From: Clostridium sp. CAG:762
GTDB lineage: Bacteria > Bacillota_I > Bacilli_A > RF39 > UBA660
Reading direction: 5' to 3'
Assembly: GCA_000432575.1 (NCBI GenBank)
Contig: HF996816.1
Span: forward strand, 1 to 5,402
Length of the DNA stretch: 5,402 nucleotides
Shown piece after piece: positions 1-5,402 of this stretch; positions within the stretch are counted from its first letter, which is position 1, and every line of letters starts with the position of its first letter. A program made the position numbers and the translations under genes. The notes beneath the pieces are model-generated. The model made no database searches, was not told where the DNA came from, and saw only the letters and a list, made by a program, of their open reading frames with translations.

Positions 1-69
<69 letters not shown>

Positions 70-73
70 TCTT

Positions 74-98
74 AGGTTTATCAAATAAATCTTTTTTT
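74..98 (+). terminator. Intrinsic terminator after tRNA-Phe
   Basis: AGGTTTAT (74-81) pairs with ATAAATCT (85-92), with one G-T wobble, across a three-base CAA loop. The stem runs into an uninterrupted run of seven T (92-98). This is a standard Rho-independent terminator starting five bases after the tRNA-Phe CCA end. The stem is AU-rich and so not very stable. Some read-through into tRNA-Arg is possible. Confidence 0.72.
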
Positions 99-116
99 GT
101 ATAAACTATTTAACAT

Positions 117-193
117 GCGCCCATAGCTCAATTGGATAGAGCGTTTGACTACGGATCAAAAGGTTATGGGTTCGACTCCTATTGGGCGCGCCA
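117..193 (+). tRNA. tRNA-Arg (anticodon ACG)
   Basis: This is a complete 77-base tRNA. The acceptor GCGCCCA (117-123) pairs perfectly with TGGGCGC (183-189). Discriminator G190 and an encoded CCA (191-193) follow. The anticodon stem TTTGA (144-148)/TCAAA (156-160) encloses loop CTACGGA (149-155), giving anticodon ACG at 151-153. The T loop TTCGACT (171-177) is canonical. In bacteria A34 of this tRNA is normally deaminated to inosine by TadA, so that it reads CGU, CGC and CGA. This fits the genes downstream, where CGT and some CGC and CGA codons occur beside the dominant AGA. No clear promoter of its own is visible in the 47 bases before it. Confidence 0.97.
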
Positions 194-204
194 ATTGATA
201 TTAG

Positions 205-228
205 AAGGTTGCAGTGCAATCTTTTTTT
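205..228 (+). terminator. Intrinsic terminator after tRNA-Arg
   Basis: AAGGTTGC (205-212) pairs with GCAATCTT (216-223), with one G-T wobble, across the three-base loop AGT. Seven T follow (222-228). The hairpin begins 12 bases after the tRNA CCA end and separates the tRNA genes from the rimP operon promoter about 60 bases further on. Confidence 0.8.
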
Positions 229-262
229 ATATATAATTTTAAAAAACCTTATATTACAAGGA

Positions 263-317
263 AAAAATCACAAAAACTAAAAAAAACATTGTACAAATTA
301 AAATACTATGCTATAAT
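263..317 (+). promoter_or_regulatory. Sigma-A-type promoter of the rimP-nusA-infB operon
   Basis: The -35 box TTGTAC (289-294) and -10 box TATAAT (312-317, perfect consensus) are separated by exactly 17 bases. A TG one base before the -10 (309-310) makes it an extended -10 promoter. The predicted start is about A324. Bases 263-288 are runs of A broken by single C or T, as expected of an UP element that binds the RNA polymerase alpha subunit. The promoter drives rimP and, with no terminator seen further on, the whole operon. Box positions are seen directly; the start site and UP role are inferred. Confidence 0.85.
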
Positions 318-327
318 TTACTTACTT

Positions 328-357
328 GATGAGTGGCAAAACCCACTCGTTTATTTT
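328..357 (+). promoter_or_regulatory. Leader hairpin ahead of rimP, possible attenuator
   Basis: GAGTGG (331-336) pairs perfectly with CCACTC (343-348) around the loop CAAAAC. Wobble and A-T pairs can extend it to 328-351. It is followed by a broken T-rich stretch, TTTATTTTG (350-358). It begins only a few bases after the predicted transcript start, and all of it lies before the rimP ribosome binding site. In Bacillus subtilis, NusA is reported to repress its own operon by attenuation in the leader. A weak hairpin with an interrupted T tract is the kind of site that needs NusA. It could instead simply protect the 5' end of the mRNA. A GTG at 333 inside the stem is in frame with rimP but lacks a ribosome binding site. 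Confidence 0.55.
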
Positions 358-364
358 GTATTAT

Positions 365-370
365 GGAGGG
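365..370 (+). promoter_or_regulatory. Ribosome binding site of rimP
   Basis: GGAGGG lies four bases before the ATG at 375, just downstream of the leader hairpin. It decides the start: the in-frame GTG at 333 and ATG at 363 would lie before or at this site, so neither can be served by it. Confidence 0.8.
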
Positions 371-374
371 ACAA

Positions 375-629
375 ATGAAAATTGAAGACAAAGTAAGAAG
401 TCTAATCGAGGACAAATTAAATGCAAAAGATATATTCATTTACAAAATCGAATATATTAAAGAAGATGGAAACAACTTTCTAAGAATAACCATTGATAAA
501 AAAGAAGGTGTCGACATCGATACCTGTGTTGAAGCATCAAAAATAATTAATCCCATATTAGACACAAACGACATATTAGAAAGCAGTTACATACTAGATG
601 TAACATCGAAAGGAATAGGTGATAACTAA
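375..629 (+). CDS. rimP: Ribosome maturation factor RimP, N-terminal domain only
   Basis: RimP helps assemble the 30S ribosomal subunit. The product is 84 residues, about half the usual 150 or so. The N-terminal alpha/beta domain is recognisable: an amphipathic first helix, a strand LRITID (36-41), the family signature GVDIDTC (45-51), EASKIINPILD (53-63) and YILDVTSKG (72-80). In full-length relatives this last strand reads roughly LEVSSPGL and leads into an SH3-like C-terminal domain implicated in binding protein S12. Here SSPG is TSKG and the protein stops four residues later. The stop TAA shares a base with the nusA ATG (TAATG), so no room remains for the missing domain. An in-frame GTG at 333 would add 14 residues, but they are encoded by the leader hairpin and are rejected. 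Identity is secure from sequence and neighbours; whether this short form works is unknown. Confidence 0.85.
   Translation: MKIEDKVRSLIEDKLNAKDIFIYKIEYIKEDGNNFLRITIDKKEGVDIDTCVEASKIINPILDTNDILESSYILDVTSKGIGDN
617..623 (+). promoter_or_regulatory. Ribosome binding site of nusA inside rimP
   Basis: AGGTGAT matches the 3' part of the full Shine-Dalgarno sequence AGGAGGTGAT and ends five bases before the nusA ATG. An AGGA also lies at 611-614. Both are within the last codons of rimP, so nusA translation is probably coupled to that of rimP. Confidence 0.55.
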
Positions 630-1711
630 TGGACGGAAAAGAATTTTTACAAGCCCTAGAAAACATTACAAAAGAAAAAGGAATAGACAAATCAGTTGTT
701 TTAGAGGCAATGGAAGCAGCACTAAATGCAGCCTACAAGAAAAACTTTAATTCACTAACCAATAGCCGTGTTACTATTGATGAACACACTGGGGAAATCA
801 AAGTATTTTCATGCAAAACAGTCGTAGAAGAAATTGAAAACGAAAAAACAGAAATTACACTAGAAGAAGCACAAAAAATCATTCCAAACATTCAAATAGG
901 AGAAACCATCGAAAACGAAGTAACGCCAAAAGATTTTGGTCGTGTTGCCGCATCTACGGCTAAACAAGTTGTAGTACAAAAAATAAAGGAAGCCGAAAAA
1001 AATTCATTAATGGAAGAATTTGAGGACAAACAAGATGAGCTAATGATGGGAATTCTCTCAAGAGAAGATGAGCATAACTATTTTGTAGACTTAGGAAGAA
1101 CTCATGGTATACTTCCAAAAAACGAAACCATTCCAGGTGAGAAACTAGAAATGGGTTCACAAGTTCGTGTTTATATCTCAAAAGTAGACTTTGGACCAAA
1201 AGGACCATTTATTCTATTATCAAGAACTCACTATGGTTTCTTGAAAAGACTACTAGAAAACGAAATACCAGAATTAGAAGATGGCACAATTATGCTATAT
1301 TCAGTAGCAAGAGAAGCGGGTATTAGAAGTAAAATTAGCGTTTACACAACTAACCCTAATGTTGATCCAATCGGTGCTATTATAGGTGAAAAAGGTAATA
1401 GAATTTCCCGTATTCTAAAAGAATTAAATGGTGAAAAAATAGATGTTGTATTATACGATAAAGATCCAATAACATTTATAAAAAATGCTCTAAGTCCAGC
1501 GAAAAACATTGAAGTTGTCATTGAAGATCCAAAGAAAAAAGAAGCAAGTGTTATAGTTGATGACGACAATTTATCATTAGCAATTGGTAAAAAAGGACAA
1601 AATGTAAAGCTTGCGGCTCGCCTTACTCATTACAAACTAGAAATACTAAAAAAGAGTGAAATTAATAATGAAAAAGAAAATGACAAAGTAAGTGATACCG
1701 ATGAAAACTAA
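629..1711 (+). CDS. nusA: Transcription termination/antitermination factor NusA
   Basis: NusA binds RNA polymerase and nascent RNA and controls pausing, intrinsic termination and antitermination. The 360 residues match the usual Gram-positive form (B. subtilis 371), without the C-terminal acidic repeats of E. coli. Residues 1-125 form the polymerase-binding domain, ending in FGRVAASTAKQVVVQKIKEA. An S1 domain follows (about 136-200), closing with FILLSRTHYGFLKRL. KH1 (about 230-290) contains AREAGIRSKISV and the loop GEKG (253-256). KH2 (about 300-342) has LAIGKKGQNVKLAARL with loop GKKG (320-323). The tail is short, charged and probably disordered. KH1 is diverged: families usually read GACVGPKG where this reads GAIIGEKG. 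The start shares one base with the rimP stop, and the last 11 bases overlap rnpM. NusA may regulate its own operon through the leader hairpin. Confidence 0.98.
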   Translation: MDGKEFLQALENITKEKGIDKSVVLEAMEAALNAAYKKNFNSLTNSRVTIDEHTGEIKVFSCKTVVEEIENEKTEITLEEAQKIIPNIQIGETIENEVTPKDFGRVAASTAKQVVVQKIKEAEKNSLMEEFEDKQDELMMGILSREDEHNYFVDLGRTHGILPKNETIPGEKLEMGSQVRVYISKVDFGPKGPFILLSRTHYGFLKRLLENEIPELEDGTIMLYSVAREAGIRSKISVYTTNPNVDPIGAIIGEKGNRISRILKELNGEKIDVVLYDKDPITFIKNALSPAKNIEVVIEDPKKKEASVIVDDDNLSLAIGKKGQNVKLAARLTHYKLEILKKSEINNEKENDKVSDTDEN

Positions 1712-1964
1712 AAAAATACCCCTTAGAAGTTGCGTAGTTTCCAAAGAGAAATTACCAAAACAAGAGTTAATCCGTGTTGTAAAAAACAAGGAAAACGAAG
1801 TATTCATTGATTTAACAGGTAAAGCAAATGGCAAAGGTGCTTACATCAAAAAAGACCTAGCCATCTTAGAAAAAGCTATCAAATCCAAAGCCCTAGAAAA
1901 ACATCTTGAAACAAAAATAGAAAACAGTATATATGAAGAATTGAAAATTATTATAAATAAATAG
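1701..1964 (+). CDS. rnpM: RNase P modulator RnpM (YlxR family)
   Basis: This 87-residue basic protein belongs to the YlxR/DUF448 family. The B. subtilis member was recently named RnpM because it binds the RNase P RNA and modulates its activity; earlier work called it a nucleoid-associated regulator. Family marks are KKIPLRSCVVS (4-14), the KQELIRVV helix/strand (20-27), a D-T-G turn (38-40) and the signature NGKGAYI (43-49). Gene position between nusA and infB is the classic one. The ATG at 1701 gives the family's usual N-terminus; an in-frame GTG at 1692 would add only three residues and is less likely. There is no strong ribosome binding site, only AGTGAT at 1691-1696, so translation probably depends on ribosomes ending nusA, which it overlaps by 11 bases. 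ylxQ, which usually follows, is absent. Confidence 0.93.
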   Translation: MKTKKIPLRSCVVSKEKLPKQELIRVVKNKENEVFIDLTGKANGKGAYIKKDLAILEKAIKSKALEKHLETKIENSIYEELKIIINK

Positions 1965-1972
1965 GAGGTGAT
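1963..1972 (+). promoter_or_regulatory. Perfect Shine-Dalgarno of infB
   Basis: AGGAGGTGAT is fully complementary to the 3' end of 16S rRNA, the longest match in the window, and lies four bases before the ATG at 1977. Its first two bases are part of the rnpM stop TAG. It also shows that an in-frame GTG at 1968 is part of the binding site and not the start. Such a strong site should allow IF2 to be made at a high rate independent of the weakly initiated gene before it. Confidence 0.9.
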
Positions 1973-1976
1973 ATCT

Positions 1977-4136
1977 ATGATGAGTGTATTAGAATACGCT
2001 TTAGATATTAATAAAAATGTTAATGAAGTTATTACCCTTTGCAAAAAACTAGGTATTAAAGTCAGTAGCGAAAACGATATATTAGAAGATGAAGATATTA
2101 TTTTGCTAGATAATGAAATAGCAAATGAAACTCCTTTAGACAACGAAGCTCAAGAAAATGAAGACAAACAAGAAGAAATAGAAGAAACTATGGAAGAATT
2201 TACTGATTCATATTATGATGAACTAGAACCAGTCGAGGATATTCATAAAGAGACAACAAAAAAACATTCAAAGAAAAACAAGACCAACAAAAAAGGGACT
2301 CCAAAAGAATTTAAAGATAAAAAAGAGTTCAAAGACAAAAAGAAAGAAATGTATAAAAACAAAGAAAAACTAAAAACTAACGACATTCAAAACGAAAACA
2401 TCATTTTATATAAAGAAGGCATGACAGTGAGTGATCTAGCTTTATCTTTAAACATCAGTGTCAGTGAAATTATCAAAAAACTATTTGCTTTAGGTATCAT
2501 GATGACCATCAACAGCAAAATTGATTTTGATTCAGCCGAAATAATCACAGCCGAATACAAAAAAGAACTAAAAAAAGAAGAAACCACCGATGTAACTAAT
2601 TTTGAACAATTTGTTATCATTGACGATCCAAAAGATTTAAAAGAAAGACCACCAGTAGTAACCATCATGGGACACGTTGACCACGGAAAAACAACATTAC
2701 TAGACACTATTAGAAAAACTGATGTTGCCAGTGGTGAAGCAGGAGGAATTACTCAAGCTATAAGTGCCTACCAAATAAATTACAAAGATAAAAAAATAAC
2801 ATTCATTGATACCCCAGGACACGCAGCATTCACAGAAATGCGTGCCAGAGGTGCCTCAATCACAGATATTATTATCATCATAGTAGCGGCCGATGATGGA
2901 GTTATGCCACAGACAAAAGAAGTAATTGACCATGCCAAAGCAGCAGGAGTACCTATTATTGTTGCTGTTAATAAAATGGACAAAGAAAATGCCAACGCTG
3001 AAAAAGTTATGACTGAAATGGCCAACAATGGCATTAACCCTGAGGCATGGGGTGGAGACTATATGTTTGTAAACATCTCAGCCAAAACTGGTATGGGTAT
3101 CGAAGACCTACTAGACAGAATCTTACTTATCGCAGAACTTCAAGAACTAAAAGCAAACCCTGACCGTTATGCTTCAGGAACAGTTATTGAAAGCAAAATA
3201 GACAAAAACTTAGGAGTCGTAAGCACAATCCTAATTCAAAATGGAACTCTTAGATTAGGAGATTCAATTGTCGCAGGAACTAGTCATGGCCGTATTAGAA
3301 CTCTAAAGGATGACCGTGGAATCGACCTAGTCGAAGCTTTACCATCAATGCCTGTATCAATTACAGGATTAAGCGAATCTCCATCTGCAGGCGATAAATT
3401 CTTTGTTTTTGAAAATGAGAAAAAAGCAAGATTAATCGCTGAACAAAGAAAAGAACATCAAAAAAACCAAAACACTCAAACCAGCAAATCACTATCACTT
3501 GATGACTTATTCTCCAAAATTAATGAAGGTGTCAAAGAAATTAATGTCATCTTAAAAGCTGATGTCAAAGGTAGTGAAGAAGCTGTAAAAAATTCATTAC
3601 TAAAAATCAATGTTGATGGTGTCAAAATAAACATCATAAGAAGTAGCATTGGAGCCATCAGCGAAAGTGATATTGTCCTAGCCAATGCTTCAAATGCTAT
3701 TATCATAGGATTCAACATAAGACCTGACAACAAAATAGTTGAGTATGCCAAAAGCAAAAATGTTGACATTCGCTTATACAATATCATTTACAAGCTAGTA
3801 GAAGAAATCGAATCGGCTATGAGAGGTGTTCTAGACCCTGAATATGTAGAAAACATCCTTGGCAGTGCTGAAGTAAGAAAATTATTTAAATTCTCTAAAG
3901 TAGGCACCATCGCGGGTTGCTATGTCCTAAATGGAATTATCAAAAGAAATGCCAAAGCAAGAATCATCCGTGATGGTATCGTCATCTATGATGGCAATGT
4001 GGGTAGCATTGCTCGTGAAAAAGATCAAGTCAAAGAAGTCAAAGAAGGCTTAGAATGTGGTATCACCATAGAAAACTATAACGACATTAAAGAAAAAGAC
4101 ATCATCGAAGCCTACGAAATCGTACTAAAAAAGTAA
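1977..4136 (+). CDS. infB: Translation initiation factor IF-2
   Basis: IF2 is the GTPase that brings formyl-methionyl initiator tRNA to the 30S subunit and promotes 50S joining. The product has 719 residues, similar to other Bacillota. A short helical domain (2-46) is followed by an acidic stretch (about 44-90), a lysine-rich linker (about 91-140) and the IF2N domain (about 142-196). The GTPase domain carries G1 GHVDHGKT (232-239), G2 GGITQ, G3 DTPGH (278-282), G4 NKMD (332-335) and G5 SAKTG (368-372). A beta-barrel domain starts near 396 and domain III near 506. The C-terminal initiator-tRNA domain (about 629-719) includes GLECGI (691-696), the region that contacts formyl-methionine. All catalytic motifs are intact. 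The ATG at 1977 is chosen from its perfect Shine-Dalgarno; ATG at 1980 is a close alternative. Residue W358 is the only tryptophan in the six complete proteins here. Confidence 0.99.
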   Translation: MMSVLEYALDINKNVNEVITLCKKLGIKVSSENDILEDEDIILLDNEIANETPLDNEAQENEDKQEEIEETMEEFTDSYYDELEPVEDIHKETTKKHSKKNKTNKKGTPKEFKDKKEFKDKKKEMYKNKEKLKTNDIQNENIILYKEGMTVSDLALSLNISVSEIIKKLFALGIMMTINSKIDFDSAEIITAEYKKELKKEETTDVTNFEQFVIIDDPKDLKERPPVVTIMGHVDHGKTTLLDTIRKTDVASGEAGGITQAISAYQINYKDKKITFIDTPGHAAFTEMRARGASITDIIIIIVAADDGVMPQTKEVIDHAKAAGVPIIVAVNKMDKENANAEKVMTEMANNGINPEAWGGDYMFVNISAKTGMGIEDLLDRILLIAELQELKANPDRYASGTVIESKIDKNLGVVSTILIQNGTLRLGDSIVAGTSHGRIRTLKDDRGIDLVEALPSMPVSITGLSESPSAGDKFFVFENEKKARLIAEQRKEHQKNQNTQTSKSLSLDDLFSKINEGVKEINVILKADVKGSEEAVKNSLLKINVDGVKINIIRSSIGAISESDIVLANASNAIIIGFNIRPDNKIVEYAKSKNVDIRLYNIIYKLVEEIESAMRGVLDPEYVENILGSAEVRKLFKFSKVGTIAGCYVLNGIIKRNAKARIIRDGIVIYDGNVGSIAREKDQVKEVKEGLECGITIENYNDIKEKDIIEAYEIVLKK
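2304..2339 (+). repeat. Tandem 18-bp repeat in the infB linker (KEFKDK twice)
   Basis: Two adjacent 18-base units (2304-2321 and 2322-2339) both encode KEFKDK, residues 110-121 of IF2. They differ at three positions, all synonymous third-codon changes (GAA/GAG, TTT/TTC, GAT/GAC). The repeat is in the disordered lysine-rich linker between the first N-terminal domain and IF2N, where length and sequence vary greatly between species. Confidence 0.75.
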
Positions 4137-4141
4137 GGAGG
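4135..4141 (+). promoter_or_regulatory. Ribosome binding site of rbfA
   Basis: AAGGAGG overlaps the infB stop codon TAA (4134-4136) and ends ten bases before the rbfA ATG at 4152. It is a strong match at slightly long spacing. Confidence 0.85.
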
Positions 4142-4151
4142 CATTTTACCA

Positions 4152-4499
4152 ATGAGTATAAGAACAGAACGAATAGGCAATATCTTTGTTGAAGAAATAA
4201 GCAAAATTATTGCCAGCGAAATAAAAGATGAAAACATCACCTTTGTTACCATAACCCATGTCAAAGTATCAAATGACCTAAGCTATGCCAAAGTATATTT
4301 CACAACCCTACACGAAGAAAACAAAGAAACATTAGAAAATGCCTTAAACAAAGCCAGTGGTTTCATTAGAAGTGAACTATGTAAAAGAGTAACTCATCTA
4401 AGAAAAATGCCTGAATTAACATTCACCTATGACACATCCGTATCATATGGTATGAAAATAGAAAACATTATTGAAAAAATAAACGAAGATGACAAATAA
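4152..4499 (+). CDS. rbfA: 30S ribosome-binding factor RbfA
   Basis: RbfA binds immature 30S subunits and assists late 16S rRNA maturation near the 5' helix and decoding region. The 115 residues match the family length (B. subtilis 117). It is a single KH-type alpha/beta domain. The N-terminal helix reads RTERIGNIFVEEISKII. The strand SYAKVYF (49-55) follows, and a helix containing KASGFIRSEL carries the A-x-G kink that marks RbfA in place of the GxxG loop of normal KH domains. The usual RKMPELTFTYD strand is present. It follows infB directly; ylxP, often placed between them in Bacillota, is absent. Its last 11 bases overlap truB. Confidence 0.97.
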   Translation: MSIRTERIGNIFVEEISKIIASEIKDENITFVTITHVKVSNDLSYAKVYFTTLHEENKETLENALNKASGFIRSELCKRVTHLRKMPELTFTYDTSVSYGMKIENIIEKINEDDK

Positions 4500-5367
4500 T
4501 CTAAATGGCTTTTTAGTCATTGATAAACCCAGTAATTACACAAGCCGAGATGTTGTAAATATTGTCTCAAAATACTTTCATACCAAAAAAGTAGGACACA
4601 CAGGAACTCTTGACCCACAAGCCACAGGCATTCTCATAATTACCCTAGGCAAATACACCAAATTAACAGAACTAGTAACAAACTATGACAAAGAATACAT
4701 TGCCCAATTAACCCTAGGAATTCAAACTGATACCTATGACATAGAAGGCAAAATTATCAAAGAAAAAAATGCCAGTCATATAACAAAACAAGAAATAAAA
4801 GACTGTCTAAATCACTTCATTGGTCCTCAAATCCAAGAAGTCCCAATTTATTCAGCTGTCAAAGTAAATGGCAAAAAATTATATAACTATGCAAGAAACA
4901 ACGAAGAAGTGATCCTACCTAAAAAAAATATTAACATAAAAAACATTACTCTTCTAAGTGATCCTACCCAAACTAATAATAAAATTAACTTTGCCATAAA
5001 ATGTCAAGTTACTAAAGGCACATACATAAGAAGCCTTGTAAATGATATAGGCAATTATCTTTCCACTGGGGCAATCATGACATCCCTAAGAAGAACCAAA
5101 CAAGGCAGTTTCACTTTAACTGATGCCTACACATTAGACGACATTATCAAAGGCAAGTACAAAATATTAAAAATAAAAGATGTTATTAAAGACATTCAAA
5201 CCATTAAAATTGATAACACTAACGCTTCAAAAATTAAAAATGGCAACATCATCGAAAATAAATACAACACCAATATGTGTTTATTCATAGATGACCAAAA
5301 CAATGAAATAGCCATTTATCAAACCACCCAAGATAAACTCTATTTAAAACCCTATAAAATGTTATAA
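4489..5367 (+). CDS. truB: tRNA pseudouridine(55) synthase TruB
   Basis: TruB converts U55 in the T loop of tRNAs to pseudouridine and also acts as a tRNA folding chaperone. The 292 residues are near the usual length (B. subtilis about 309). The N-terminal GFLVIDKP (7-14) is typical. The catalytic motif GHTGTLDPQATG (36-47) contains the nucleophile D42. Then come YIAQLTLGIQTDTYD, VPIYSAVKVNGKKLYNYAR and GTYIRSLVNDIG, all diagnostic of the TruB fold. The last 65 or so residues form a short PUA-like RNA-binding tail ending LYLKPYKML. The ATG is inside the end of rbfA (11-base overlap) with no clear Shine-Dalgarno, so translation is probably coupled to rbfA. Both tRNAs in this window carry a TTCRA T loop, the expected target. 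Confidence 0.98.
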   Translation: MTNNLNGFLVIDKPSNYTSRDVVNIVSKYFHTKKVGHTGTLDPQATGILIITLGKYTKLTELVTNYDKEYIAQLTLGIQTDTYDIEGKIIKEKNASHITKQEIKDCLNHFIGPQIQEVPIYSAVKVNGKKLYNYARNNEEVILPKKNINIKNITLLSDPTQTNNKINFAIKCQVTKGTYIRSLVNDIGNYLSTGAIMTSLRRTKQGSFTLTDAYTLDDIIKGKYKILKIKDVIKDIQTIKIDNTNASKIKNGNIIENKYNTNMCLFIDDQNNEIAIYQTTQDKLYLKPYKML

Positions 5368-5377
5368 AAAATAAAGA

Positions 5378-5383
5378 AAGGAG
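5378..5383 (+). promoter_or_regulatory. Ribosome binding site of the gene after truB
   Basis: AAGGAG lies seven bases before an ATG at 5391. The site is strong and well spaced, so a real gene begins here. No terminator lies in the 23 bases between truB and this ATG, so the operon continues. Confidence 0.8.
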
Positions 5384-5390
5384 CCACACA

Positions 5391-5402
5391 ATGAATCTAA
5401 TC
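5391..5402 (+). CDS. Start of next operon gene, probably ribF (cut by window)
   Basis: Only four codons (M-N-L-I) are visible, so the sequence itself says nothing about function. The start is supported by the AAGGAG site and by lying in the same transcription unit as truB. In Bacillota the gene after truB is most often ribF, the bifunctional riboflavin kinase/FAD synthetase, and sometimes rpsO. The ribF guess rests on synteny alone. Confidence 0.5.

Noticed and set aside
77..105. Possible promoter for tRNA-Arg (TTTATC-17-TATAAA)
   Set aside because: The -35 is weak and lies within the terminator stem, and the -10 is only about 11 bases before the mature tRNA. Read-through from the upstream tRNA is as likely.
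209..237. Possible promoter TTGCAG-17-TATAAT just after tRNA-Arg
   Set aside because: The -35 half is poor and lies inside the terminator stem; a TATAAT in this AT-rich stretch is expected by chance, and a far better promoter lies at 289-317.
247..262. Small inverted repeat CCTT...AAGG upstream of the operon promoter
   Set aside because: A four-base stem with a seven-base loop is too weak to be called a terminator or operator.
333..374. Longer rimP starting at GTG 333 (adds MAKPTRLF-like residues)
   Set aside because: The extra codons are formed by the leader hairpin and T tract, and there is no ribosome binding site before 333, whereas GGAGGG is correctly placed for ATG 375.
1906..1933. 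Possible internal promoter before infB (TTGAAA-16-TATATA)
   Set aside because: The spacing is 16 and the -10 is only a partial match, inside the AT-rich end of rnpM. The pattern is too common in such DNA to call without transcript data.
960..3787. Several open frames of 60-106 codons on the minus strand within nusA, rnpM and infB
   Set aside because: They are antisense to well-conserved genes, have no ribosome binding sites or recognisable domains, and reflect the AT-rich code of the true genes.

Overview
The window is a core housekeeping locus from a low-G+C Gram-positive bacterium. It holds two tRNA genes, then the start and most of the rimP-nusA-rnpM(ylxR)-infB-rbfA-truB transcription/translation operon, all on the + strand. 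Three things point to Bacillota: the rimP-nusA-ylxR-infB-rbfA-truB order, strong AGGAGGTGAT-type Shine-Dalgarno sites, and an A-rich coding strand with AGA and AAA heavily used. The strong AT bias, short proteins and lost accessory genes suggest a streamlined lineage, such as an uncultured gut Bacilli/Erysipelotrichia or RF39-like group. That placement is inference. I see no mobile element, CRISPR array or phage signature.

Layout. Positions 1-69 hold the 3' part of tRNA-Phe(GAA), closed by an intrinsic terminator at 74-98. Positions 117-193 hold a complete tRNA-Arg(ACG), followed by a terminator at about 205-228. Positions 229-374 are non-coding: an A-rich stretch, a near-consensus extended -10 promoter (289-317), a small hairpin at the very start of the predicted mRNA (328-351) and the rimP ribosome binding site. 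The six genes follow with almost no gaps: rimP 375-629, nusA 629-1711, rnpM/ylxR 1701-1964, infB 1977-4136, rbfA 4152-4499 and truB 4489-5367. A ribosome binding site and the first four codons of the next gene (5391-5402, probably ribF by synteny) end the window. I see no internal terminator, so the block reads as one transcription unit.

How the genes work together. NusA controls RNA polymerase pausing and termination. RimP and RbfA mature the 30S subunit. RnpM modulates RNase P, which processes tRNAs. IF2 delivers initiator tRNA, and TruB makes pseudouridine 55 in tRNA. The operon therefore joins transcription elongation, ribosome maturation, translation initiation and tRNA maturation.

Unusual points. 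RimP is only 84 residues and ends just where its second domain should start. The ylxQ and ylxP genes often found in this operon are absent. NusA has a diverged KH1 loop. The six complete proteins together contain a single tryptophan, and none of the six genes ends in TGA. The short leader hairpin may be an attenuator of the kind known for nusA operons. I did not find a convincing new multi-gene system; the truncated RimP is the best lead.
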